A stretch of DNA of 21,223 nt, taken from NCBI GenBank assembly GCA_002362625.1, contig DEUP01000023.1, positions 1 to 21,223 on the forward strand, in the 5' to 3' direction. Every line of letters begins with the position of its first letter. The stretch's first letter is position 1. Source of the DNA: Clostridiales bacterium UBA3259. Lineage in GTDB: Bacteria; Bacillota_A; Clostridia; Oscillospirales; Oscillospiraceae. The notes under the pieces were generated by a model. The model saw only the letters and a list, made by a program, of their open reading frames with translations. It was not told where the DNA came from and searched no databases. Below are positions 15,041 through 21,223 of the stretch, piece after piece. The position numbers and the translations under genes were made by a program.

Positions 15041-16795
15041 TTACTTGCTGAAATCCAGATAAGCGCCCTTCATGGGGCTGGCGGCCAGCTCACCGAAGAG
15101 CCGCAGAGTGCCCTTCTGGTATTTCTTGGGCTTGGGCTGCCAGGCCTTCCGACGCTCCGCCAGAATGGCGTCAATTTCCTCAGCCGGTTTCCGCTCTCCC
15201 TTCACGCCTACAATGTTCAGCTTCCGGCCGAAGACGTCAATTTCAATCAGATCGTCCTTTTCAACCAATGCGATAGGGCCGCCGTCGGCTGCCTCGGGGC
15301 TGCAATGGCCAATGACAGGGCCGGTGGAAGCGCCGGAGAACCGGCCGTCGGTGATCAGGGCAATGGCACGGCCCAGCTCCTTGTCGGAGGAAATGGCCTC
15401 GGAGGTGTAGAACATCTCCGGCATACCGCTGGCCTTGGGGCCTTCGTAGCGGATGAATACGGCGTCGCCCTTTTCCACCTCATGGTGGAGCACAGCGGCG
15501 AGACATTCCTCCTCACTGTCAAAGGGACGGGCACGGAGAACGGCCTGATACATTTCCCTGGGGCAGGCGGTGTGCTTGATCACCGCGCCCTCCGGGGCCA
15601 GATTACCCTTGAGGATGGCAATGGAACCGTCGGTACCAATGGCCTTGTCATAGGGACGGATCACGTCCTGCCGGGTGATGGAAATGCCGTACCGGTCACC
15701 AAAGGACTTCAGCCACTTTTCACAGCGCTCATAGTAGCCGTTTTCCTTCAGCTCCTGAAGATTTTCACCCAATGTCTTACCGGTGACGGTCATTACGTCC
15801 AGATGGAGATGGTCTTTGATCTCCTCCATAATGGCAGGGACACCACCGGCGTAGTAGAAGCACTCGGCGGGCCACTTCCCGGCGGGACGGACGTCCAGCA
15901 GATACCGGGCGCCCCGATGGAGCCGGTCAAAGGTGTCTCCGGTGATTTCCAGACCCAGCTCGTGGGCAATGGCAGGCAGGTGGAGCAGGCAGTTGGTGGA
16001 GCCGGAAATGGCGGCGTGAACCAGAATGGCGTTTTCAAAGGATTCCATGGTGACAATGTTACTGGGCTTCATGGCATCGTCTCCCGCCATTTCCACAGCC
16101 CGCTTGCCCGCCTGACGGGCGTAGGTCAGCAGGTCGGGGCTGGTGGCGGGCATCAGGGCGCTTCCGGGAAGAGCCAGACCCAGAGCCTCTGCCATGATCT
16201 GCATGGTGGAGGCGGTGCCGATGAAGGAGCAGGCGCCGCAGCTGGGGCAGGCGTTCTCCTTGGCCCAACTCAGCTTGTCTTCATCAATCTCGCCCCGCTC
16301 AAATTTGGCGCTGTACATGCCCAGCTGTTCCAGGGTGAGCATGTCGGGACCGGCGTTCATGGTGCCGCCGGGTACTACCACAGAGGGAATGTCCACACGA
16401 AGCAGCCCCATCAGATTGGCGGGCATACCCTTGTCGCAGCTGGCAAGATAGACGCCCGCGTCAAAGGGAGTGGCCATGGCGTGGATCTCGATCATGTTGG
16501 CGATCATTTCCCGGCTGGCCAGGCTGTAGTTAATGCCGTCGGTGCCCTGGCTTTCCCCGTCGCAGATGTCGGTGCAGTAGTACCGGGCGCCGTAGCCGCC
16601 AGCCTCCTGAACGCCCTTGCGGACCTCCTGAACCAGCAGGTTTAAGTGACCGCTGCCGGGATGGGAGTCACCGGCGGTGCTTTCAATGAGAATCTGGGGT
16701 TTCGAAAGATCCTCTGGCTTCCAGCCGGTGCCGATTCGCAGGGGATCCAGCTCCGGGGCCAGCTGACGCATTTTCTGACTGATTAATTGACACAT
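15041..16795 (-). CDS. IlvD/Edd-family dehydratase, probably a sugar-acid (aldonate) dehydratase
   Basis: The 584-aa protein belongs to the Fe-S dehydratases that include dihydroxy-acid dehydratase (IlvD), phosphogluconate dehydratase (Edd) and xylonate dehydratases. Cluster-type cysteines are C120 in A-S-C-D-K-G and C183/C186/C189 in C-P-S-C-G-A-C; the S-C-D-K-G and G-T-A-S-T stretches resemble E. coli YjhG/YagF. The first canonical cluster cysteine of IlvD (in T-P-C-N-x-H-L) is absent: the aligned stretch is G-D-S-H-P-G-S-G-H-L at 42-51. The gene lies 20 bases after a GntP-family permease and is linked to a FadR-type regulator, like E. coli yjhF-yjhG. I therefore favour a sugar acid over branched-chain amino acid synthesis. 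The exact substrate is unknown. Confidence 0.85.
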   Translation of the reverse strand: MCQLISQKMRQLAPELDPLRIGTGWKPEDLSKPQILIESTAGDSHPGSGHLNLLVQEVRKGVQEAGGYGARYYCTDICDGESQGTDGINYSLASREMIANMIEIHAMATPFDAGVYLASCDKGMPANLMGLLRVDIPSVVVPGGTMNAGPDMLTLEQLGMYSAKFERGEIDEDKLSWAKENACPSCGACSFIGTASTMQIMAEALGLALPGSALMPATSPDLLTYARQAGKRAVEMAGDDAMKPSNIVTMESFENAILVHAAISGSTNCLLHLPAIAHELGLEITGDTFDRLHRGARYLLDVRPAGKWPAECFYYAGGVPAIMEEIKDHLHLDVMTVTGKTLGENLQELKENGYYERCEKWLKSFGDRYGISITRQDVIRPYDKAIGTDGSIAILKGNLAPEGAVIKHTACPREMYQAVLRARPFDSEEECLAAVLHHEVEKGDAVFIRYEGPKASGMPEMFYTSEAISSDKELGRAIALITDGRFSGASTGPVIGHCSPEAADGGPIALVEKDDLIEIDVFGRKLNIVGVKGERKPAEEIDAILAERRKAWQPKPKKYQKGTLRLFGELAASPMKGAYLDFSK

Positions 16796-16815
16796 TTTAA
16801 ATCGCTCCTTTCAAA

Positions 16816-18174
16816 TCAGGCGAAGAAGGAAATGACCAGGGCAACCAGGAAGCCCACGCCGCCGACTAATGTCTCCATAATGGTCCAGGTTTTTAAGGTC
16901 GTCTTTTCATCGATGCCCACCAGGGACTTGACCAGCCAGAAGCCGGAGTCATTGAAGTGAGAGAAAACGGTGGAGCCACCAGCCACAGCAGCGGTGACAC
17001 AGGCGAGGTACAGGGGAGACAGTTCCGAAATACCGGGGATGGCGGAGACAATACCGGCGGCCATGGTCATGGCCACGGTGGCGGAGCCTACGCTGATCCG
17101 TACCAGCACAGCTACCAGGAAGGCCAGCACCACCAGAGGCATATTCATGCCGGCAACGGCAGACCCGATGATGTCGCCCAGGCCGGAATACTGAAGCACA
17201 TACCGCAGCACGCCGCCGCAGGCGGTAACCAGGAGAATCAGGCCGGTGGGCTCCAGGGACTTGGTCATAAGCTTTTCCAACTGTTCCAGGGAGTAGCCGT
17301 AGCGGGTGCCCAGGAAGTACATGGCCACAATGGTGGCGATGAGCAGGGCAACAAAGGGCTCGCCCAGGAACTTAAAGATGGTGTTGAGCACATGCTCAGC
17401 AGGGAAGAGAACGCCGCAGACAGACTTGCAGATGATGAATACCAGGGGAATCAGGATAATGCCCACAATCAGACCAAAGGGAGGGAGCTTGCTCTCGTCC
17501 ATATCCTCCTGATTGGCCACATGCTCCGGCACGGGAATCAGGAACTTCTTGCCGCAGTATTTGCCCCAGATGGGACCGGCCACCACCATGGCCACAGAGC
17601 CGCAGAGGATGCCCATCAGAATGACCCAGCCCAGGTCAACACCCAGCATGTTGGCAACCAGAATGGGGCCGGGCGTAGGAGGAATGAAGGCGTGGCCCAC
17701 AGCCAGACCGGCAAGCAAGGGGATGGCGTAGTAGAGTGTGGACCGGCCGGTGCGTTTTGCCAGGGAGAATGCCAGGGGAATGAGGATAATCAGACCGGCG
17801 TCAAAGAATACGGGCATGGCCACAATCAGGCCGGTGATGCCCAAAGCCCAGGCGGCCTTCTCGTCGCCGAACCGCTTGACCATGGTCACGGCCAGGGTCT
17901 GAGCGCCGCCGGAGGCCTCCAGGATGGCGCCGAACATGGAACCGAGACCAACCAGCAGGGCAATGCCCTTTAAGGTGTTTCCAATGCCGTCATTGACGGC
18001 GGTGATGATATCGGCGGCGGGCATACCGGCAATGAGACCGATGCTGATGGCGCCAACCAGAATGGAGATGATGGCGTGAACTTTGAACTTGATAATCAGC
18101 AGAAGCAGGATTCCCAAACCAATGAGGGCTGCTGCTACAAGCCGGGTAGGGTCGAGCATGGTGGCTGCTAACAT
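16816..18174 (-). CDS. GntP-family gluconate/sugar-acid permease
   Basis: The 452-aa protein is almost entirely hydrophobic with about 12 to 14 membrane spans and shows GntP family features: a leading L-I-G-L-G-I-L-L-L-L-I segment, G-S-M-F-G-A-I-L-E-A-S-G-G-A, F-F-D-A-G-L-I-I-L-I-P and H-A-F-I-P-P-T-P-G-P. Members import gluconate and related hydroxy acids by proton symport. The start at 18174 is chosen because GGAG lies nine bases before it; the frame remains open upstream to 18225 but that extension (basic, with no ribosome site) is part of the leader. It is the first gene of the permease-dehydratase operon and has its own promoter with operator-like sites. Confidence 0.92.
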   Translation of the reverse strand: MLAATMLDPTRLVAAALIGLGILLLLIIKFKVHAIISILVGAISIGLIAGMPAADIITAVNDGIGNTLKGIALLVGLGSMFGAILEASGGAQTLAVTMVKRFGDEKAAWALGITGLIVAMPVFFDAGLIILIPLAFSLAKRTGRSTLYYAIPLLAGLAVGHAFIPPTPGPILVANMLGVDLGWVILMGILCGSVAMVVAGPIWGKYCGKKFLIPVPEHVANQEDMDESKLPPFGLIVGIILIPLVFIICKSVCGVLFPAEHVLNTIFKFLGEPFVALLIATIVAMYFLGTRYGYSLEQLEKLMTKSLEPTGLILLVTACGGVLRYVLQYSGLGDIIGSAVAGMNMPLVVLAFLVAVLVRISVGSATVAMTMAAGIVSAIPGISELSPLYLACVTAAVAGGSTVFSHFNDSGFWLVKSLVGIDEKTTLKTWTIMETLVGGVGFLVALVISFFA

Positions 18175-18219
18175 GATAAAGCACTCCTTATTTCTTCTTT
18201 TTTCAATCCGATTCTCACA

Positions 18220-18232
18220 AGACATCTGATGT
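18220..18232 (+). promoter_or_regulatory. Operator-like site 1 (candidate GntR operator)
   Basis: AGACATCTGATGT contains the perfect palindrome ACATC-T-GATGT. It lies in the leader about 65-75 bases downstream of the predicted permease transcription start. It is the best member of a five-copy motif around the regulator and permease genes. Confidence 0.6.
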
Positions 18233-18279
18233 AAGCATAGGATTCTTCACTGCCGGCTGTGAATTCTCTAATATTATTC

Positions 18280-18292
18280 AGACGTCTTATGT
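18280..18292 (+). promoter_or_regulatory. Operator-like site 2 (candidate GntR operator)
   Basis: AGACGTCTTATGT matches site 1 at 11 of 13 positions and starts exactly 60 bp from it. It falls just downstream of the predicted transcription start of the permease operon, a good place for a repressor. Confidence 0.55.
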
Positions 18293-18302
18293 TTACATCG
18301 TT

Positions 18303-18331
18303 ATAGTAGCATATCCTCTTTAAAATTGCAA
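18303..18331 (-). promoter_or_regulatory. Promoter of the permease-dehydratase operon
   Basis: On the minus strand TTGCAA (18326-18331) and TACTAT (18303-18308) are 17 bp apart, giving a start near 18296 and a leader of about 120 nt. A third motif copy (TCTGATGT core, 10 of 13 matches to site 1) lies directly upstream of the -35 at 18333-18345. Confidence 0.65.
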
Positions 18332-18373
18332 TAATAATCTGATGTTTTTCGGGAGTTCTCTGTTTTTAACAAG

Positions 18374-18411
18374 AAAACCAGGGGTATCCTCAACGGGAAA
18401 CCCCTGGTTTT
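18374..18411. terminator. Terminator after the GntR regulator gene
   Basis: AAAACCAGGGGT at 18374-18385 pairs perfectly with ACCCCTGGTTTT at 18400-18411 around a 14-nt loop. It separates the regulator gene from the permease operon on the minus strand, so the two are independently transcribed. Confidence 0.85.
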
Positions 18412-18447
18412 TGTGCAGGTTGCTTAAGATTAAAAGGAAAAGCACAA

Positions 18448-19158
18448 TTAATCATCAGATGTCTGCCTTTGATGGGCCTCTTGCAGGTGGAGAATGGCCT
18501 GCCGATTGTAGGTCAGATGCATCATCATGGCGCATTTGGCGCCCACAGAATCTCCGGACAAAATAGCGTTGGTGACCGCCCGATGGGTGTCGATTGTCTC
18601 CTGCATCAGTTGGCGGTGGGTCAGATTGGCGAAGGTCATAATGGCAGTGTTGATCACAGGCAGCAGCATTTCTACCACCCGGTTTTTGCTGCACTGGCCA
18701 ATGCAGGTGTGAAAGGCAATGTCCTGAGGGATGTGATCCTCCCCCTTGCGGTACTGCTCCTCTGTAGCGTCACAAAGGGCTTTTACCTGAATTTTGTCCT
18801 CCTCGGTGGCGTGAATGGCGGCACTGGCGGCGATTTCCGGCTCCAGCAGCAGCCGAACCTCCAATAGCTCCAGGGCCAGCTTGTATTTGTCGTCCAGCTT
18901 GGACAGGCCCAGAGGATCCTCTGTCATGGGAATGTGGCTTTGAATATAGGTGCCGTCTCCCCGGCGAACCTCCAGAACCCCTTTGGTGACCAGACTTTTC
19001 ACCGCTTCCCGGATGGTGCTTCGGCCCACCTCAAACATCTGACCCAGTTCAAACTCGTTGGGAAGCTTGGAGCCAATCTCTTCTCCCAGAATGTATGCCA
19101 TCAGATCTTTTTCCACCTGAACCCCTAAAGGCTCCCGGGATTGCTTCTGCTGTTCCAT
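18448..19158 (-). CDS. GntR-family regulator, FadR subfamily (FCD domain)
   Basis: The 236-aa protein has an N-terminal winged helix-turn-helix (about 12-75) with L-P-N-E-F-E-L, V-G-R-S-T-I-R-E-A-V-K-S-L and the wing G-D-G-T-Y. An all-helical FCD effector domain follows, with metal-site residues D146, H150 (D-x-x-x-H), H192 and H214. FCD regulators usually sense small organic or sugar acids and release DNA on binding. It lies upstream of the GntP permease and dehydratase, which it probably represses. Motif copies flank its own promoter and overlap its last codons (18452-18464), suggesting autoregulation. AAAGGA precedes the ATG by eight bases. Confidence 0.92.
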   Translation of the reverse strand: MEQQKQSREPLGVQVEKDLMAYILGEEIGSKLPNEFELGQMFEVGRSTIREAVKSLVTKGVLEVRRGDGTYIQSHIPMTEDPLGLSKLDDKYKLALELLEVRLLLEPEIAASAAIHATEEDKIQVKALCDATEEQYRKGEDHIPQDIAFHTCIGQCSKNRVVEMLLPVINTAIMTFANLTHRQLMQETIDTHRAVTNAILSGDSVGAKCAMMMHLTYNRQAILHLQEAHQRQTSDD

Positions 19159-19191
19159 AGTATCGTTCCTTTTGCGAAATTACTTTCCTTT

Positions 19192-19230
19192 AGTATACCA
19201 TCGATTGTCAGAAAATGCAAGCAGATGTCT
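19192..19230 (-). promoter_or_regulatory. Promoter of the GntR gene with adjoining operator-like motif
   Basis: On the minus strand TTGCAT (19215-19220) and TATACT (19192-19197) are 17 bp apart. Immediately upstream, overlapping the first -35 bases, is AGACATCTGCTTG (19218-19230), a match at 10 of 13 positions to the motif seen in the permease control region. Confidence 0.75.
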
Positions 19231-19249
19231 GACCTTTTTTGAAGGAAGA

Positions 19250-19277
19250 AGCCGAATGCCCTTTACGGCATTCGGCT
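19250..19277 (-). terminator. Hairpin terminator after the MATE remnant
   Basis: AGCCGAATGCC at 19250-19260 pairs perfectly with GGCATTCGGCT at 19267-19277 around CTTTAC. On the minus strand it is followed by a pyrimidine-rich CTTCTTCCTTC rather than a clean T-run, but the position just behind the remnant's stop fits a terminator. Confidence 0.7.
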
Positions 19278-19291
19278 CTATTATATGTATT

Positions 19292-19522
19292 TTACTCCGA
19301 TATTTCTTTCTTCACGGATGTCTGCTTTTTTTTAACAGTCTTAAGATAGAGCACGGCAACCAGCGCCGTAGACAGAAGATCCGCCACAGGCTGGGCCCAT
19401 ACCAAACCGGTTACACCGACTGCGGCTCTCATGATAAACAGTGCCGGAATGTATATTATCCCCTGGCGGCTGAGATAGATAATCAATGCCGGTGTGGCCG
19501 CGCCCGCGTTTTCGTTTATCAT
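19292..19522 (-). pseudogene. Truncated MATE-family efflux transporter (C-terminal end only)
   Basis: The 76-aa product reads A-A-T-P-A-L-I-I-Y-L-S-R-Q-G-I-I-Y-I-P-A then G-L-V-W-A-Q-P-V-A-D-L-L-S, which is the last two membrane spans of a MATE multidrug transporter (normally about 450 aa). Ahead of this come only five residues, M-I-N-E-N, preceded by a good GGAGG ribosome site seven bases from the ATG. The most likely history is an internal deletion that joined the original start to the final 70 codons. It probably does not function as a transporter. Its terminator survives at 19250-19277. Confidence 0.75.
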
Positions 19523-19646
19523 TTAACCGCCTCCTATATATTGGAATGCTATCACATTTTTTGTCCTATGTTGATAGTTTGCTATTGAATTTTATAAAAG
19601 GGAAAGCGAAAGCGGAAACCGCTTCCGTCAGAATATTGAAAAAGAG

Positions 19647-19669
19647 CCCCGCAGAGTCTGCCGCCGGGG
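19647..19669 (-). terminator. Orphan terminator-like hairpin in the MATE-pyrC gap
   Basis: CCCC (19647-19650) plus GCAG (19651-19654) pair with CTGC (19658-19661) and GGGG (19666-19669), with a four-base bulge; on the minus strand CTCTTTTTC follows. No minus-strand gene lies immediately upstream. The surrounding gap, 19523-19770, has no coding frame I can support; it also holds a TTTTTTTAC/GTAAAAAAA inverted repeat at about 19690-19730. Confidence 0.5.
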
Positions 19670-19770
19670 TGTGTACTTGACAGAAAATACCTTTTTTTAC
19701 GGCGCCTCCCGAAAAAGCCCGGTAAAAAAACACCCTGTTTGGGCCCCTTTCTTTTGTACCATATGTCCCA

Positions 19771-19799
19771 TTGACAACCCTTTCACCCCATGGTATAAT
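19771..19799 (+). promoter_or_regulatory. Perfect-consensus sigma-A promoter of pyrC-carB
   Basis: TTGACA at 19771-19776 and TATAAT at 19794-19799 are separated by exactly 17 bp. Transcription should start near 19806, leaving a leader of about 75 nt before the pyrC ATG. Confidence 0.95.
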
Positions 19800-19814
19800 T
19801 TTCTCCAATACAGC

Positions 19815-19860
19815 AAGCGGCTTGCCGCGTGGGTCTTGCCGCTTTGGCAGGATTTTTTTT
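19815..19860 (+). promoter_or_regulatory. Attenuator-like leader of pyrC
   Basis: AAGCGGC at 19815-19821 can pair with GCCGCTT at 19838-19844. An alternative short stem, TGCC at 19837-19840 with GGCA at 19846-19849, shares the same bases and is followed within three bases by eight T residues (19853-19860). CTTGCCGC is repeated directly at 19821-19828 and 19835-19842. Mutually exclusive stems ahead of a T-run are typical of transcription attenuation, as in pyrimidine operons of Firmicutes. I do not see a clear PyrR-binding consensus, so the sensor is unknown. Confidence 0.55.
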
Positions 19861-19880
19861 CGGGCTGAAAGGAGATTATT

Positions 19881-21083
19881 ATGACACAGCGTATGAAAGC
19901 ACAGGTCATTTTCCCCTCCGCTGTTTCCACTGAGGGCGTTGGTGTTTCCCTTTCCGCTTTTCCTTTCCTCAATTCCCCCCGATATGTTGTTTTTCCCGGC
20001 TTTTGTGATGTGCATGTGCATTTCCGAGAGCCGGGTTTTTCTTATAAGGAGACCATCCGGTCAGGCTCCCTGGCCTCCGCCCGGGGGGGCTACACGGCGG
20101 TGGCCACCATGCCCAACCTGAATCCCGTACCGGACAGCGCCGAGCATTTGGAAGCGCAGCTTCGCCTGATCCGGGACACCGCCTGCATTCACATCTACCC
20201 CTACGGCGCCATCACCGTTGGGGAAAAGGGAGAAGCCCTGGCTGACCTGCCAGGCCTGGCAAAGGATGTTTTGGGCTTCTCCGATGACGGACGGGGTGTT
20301 CAAAATGACGCCATAATGCGCCTGGCTATGGAAACCGCCAAGGCTCTGGGCAAGCCCATTGTGGCTCACTGCGAGGACAACCGCCTCCTTCGCGGCGGCT
20401 ACATCCATGACGGGGACTACGCAAAGGCCCACGGCCATCGGGGCATCTGTTCCGAAAGCGAATGGGGTCAGATCGCCCGGGATCTGGAATTGGTTCGGGA
20501 AACCGGCGTAAAATACCATGTGTGTCACATTTCTACCAAGGAAAGCGTGGACATTATCCGCAAGGCCAAGGCGGAGGGGCTGGACGTGACTTGCGAGACC
20601 GGCCCTCACTACCTCACCATGGACGATTCCATGCTCCAGGAGGACGGCCGCTTCAAGATGAACCCGCCCATCCGGAGCAGAGAGGACCGGGACGCCCTGA
20701 TCGAAGGCATCCTGGACGGCACCATCGACATGATCGCCACCGACCACGCTCCTCACAGCGCGGAGGAGAAGTCCAAAGGCCTGGAAAAAAGCGCCTTCGG
20801 CGTGGTGGGCATCGAGACGGCCTTCCCCATCCTCTATACCTGCCTGGTAAAGACCGGCATCCTGTCCCTGGAACGGCTGCTGGAATTGCTGGCAGTCAAC
20901 CCCAGAAAGCGGTTTAACCTGCCCCTGGGCTGCGACTACACCGTCTGGGACTTAAACGCGCAATATAAAATTGATCCGAAAGATTTCCTCTCCATGGGCA
21001 AAGCCACGCCCTTCCAGGGCTGGGAGGTATTTGGCAAATGCGTCGCAACCGTTTGCGACGGAAACCTAATCTATCAGGCTTAA
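19881..21083 (+). CDS. pyrC: Dihydroorotase
   Basis: Dihydroorotase cyclises carbamoyl-aspartate to dihydroorotate in de novo pyrimidine synthesis. The 400-aa class I enzyme shows the metal site: H45 and H47 in D-V-H-V-H-F-R-E-P-G, the F-S-D-D-G motif at 133-137, H163 in A-H-C-E-D-N, H216 in C-H-I-S-T and D288 in A-T-D-H-A-P-H. The N-terminal beta domain is shorter than usual, about 40 residues before the H-x-H motif where 55-60 is common, and lacks the standard N-G-x-V-I-D opening. AGGAG precedes ATG 19881 by six bases; the missing N-terminal part is not present upstream in frame. It is followed after 39 bases by carB. Confidence 0.95.
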   Translation: MTQRMKAQVIFPSAVSTEGVGVSLSAFPFLNSPRYVVFPGFCDVHVHFREPGFSYKETIRSGSLASARGGYTAVATMPNLNPVPDSAEHLEAQLRLIRDTACIHIYPYGAITVGEKGEALADLPGLAKDVLGFSDDGRGVQNDAIMRLAMETAKALGKPIVAHCEDNRLLRGGYIHDGDYAKAHGHRGICSESEWGQIARDLELVRETGVKYHVCHISTKESVDIIRKAKAEGLDVTCETGPHYLTMDDSMLQEDGRFKMNPPIRSREDRDALIEGILDGTIDMIATDHAPHSAEEKSKGLEKSAFGVVGIETAFPILYTCLVKTGILSLERLLELLAVNPRKRFNLPLGCDYTVWDLNAQYKIDPKDFLSMGKATPFQGWEVFGKCVATVCDGNLIYQA

Positions 21084-21122
21084 GCCTTGACATACCCCAA
21101 AATTTAGGAGGACAATTCAAAT

Positions 21123-21223
21123 ATGGCAAAGAGAACAGATATCAAGAAAATTCTCATCATCGGCTCCGGCCCCATCGTCATCGGACAGGCGGCGGAGTTT
21201 GACTACGCCGGCACCCAGGCCTG
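21123..21223 (+). CDS. carB: Carbamoyl-phosphate synthase large subunit (5' end, cut by window)
   Basis: The 33 visible codons read [23 protein letters not shown] then E-F-D-Y-A-G, the well-known N-terminus of CarB. CarB makes carbamoyl phosphate from bicarbonate, ATP and ammonia delivered by CarA. AGGAGG lies 11 bases before the ATG. It follows pyrC in what looks like one operon; carA is not between them and must lie elsewhere. Confidence 0.92.
   Translation, partial: MAKRTDIKKILIIGSGPIVIGQAAEFDYAGTQA

Noticed and set aside
15026..16645. 539-codon plus-strand frame opposite the dehydratase
   Set aside because: Antisense shadow with Gly/Val/His-rich composition and no motif.
18175..18225. 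N-terminal extension of the permease to 18225
   Set aside because: Basic, non-membrane stretch overlapping the leader; GGAG is placed for ATG 18174.
19566..20021. 151-codon minus-strand frame across the pyrC promoter
   Set aside because: It covers the consensus promoter, the leader and the start of pyrC, and its product shows no family features.
1..21223. CRISPR arrays, tRNA or rRNA genes, intact IS elements, toxin-antitoxin or defence modules
   Set aside because: Looked for by eye on both strands; no regular spacer-repeat series, cloverleaf, rRNA core, transposase or paired toxin-antitoxin frames were recognised.

Overview
The window is a replication-origin neighbourhood from a moderately GC-rich anaerobic Firmicute. 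Gene content and protein flavour point to a gut Clostridia lineage of the Oscillospiraceae/Ruminococcaceae type; this is inferred from protein sequence, not from a search. The core is a minus-strand block reading dnaA, oriC, dnaN, yaaA (S4), recF, gyrB, gyrA, rnhA, remB. It resembles the Bacillus order dnaA-dnaN-yaaA-recF-remB-gyrB-gyrA, but here remB (DUF370) sits at the far end behind an added rnhA. oriC lies between dnaA and dnaN and holds five perfect DnaA boxes with weaker ones.

Left flank (1-2400): a plus-strand acyl-ACP thioesterase with a strong terminator; an intergenic cluster of four same-orientation DnaA-box-like 9-mers about 9 kb from oriC; a 51-aa XRE-type helix-turn-helix gene on the minus strand; and, divergent from it, a family GT10 (fucosyltransferase-like) glycosyltransferase with a clear sigma-A promoter. 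The GT10 gene converges on remB at a shared bidirectional terminator.

Right flank (12257-15030): a YitT/DUF2179 membrane protein and an IMP dehydrogenase of the Tritrichomonas foetus type, each well delimited by promoter or terminator signals. These are followed by a 48-codon remnant of a GyrI-like domain protein. Then (15041-19158, minus strand) comes a sugar-acid module: a FadR-type GntR regulator, a GntP-family permease and an IlvD/Edd-family dehydratase. A repeated 13-bp operator-like motif surrounds both of its promoters. After a truncated MATE transporter remnant, a perfect-consensus promoter with an attenuator-like leader drives pyrC and then carB (cut by the window end), i.e. de novo pyrimidine synthesis.

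Most genes are ordinary housekeeping genes. The most interesting structure is non-coding. A 170-bp imperfect palindrome sits between the oriC boxes and the dnaA stop codon, and its terminal repeat recurs in the remB/GT10 terminator, suggesting a dispersed palindromic element or terminator family. Other points are the remote DnaA-box cluster, the GntR operator series, the pyrC leader, and several gene remnants that keep start signals. I found no CRISPR array, tRNA, rRNA, intact insertion sequence or clearly new defence system.
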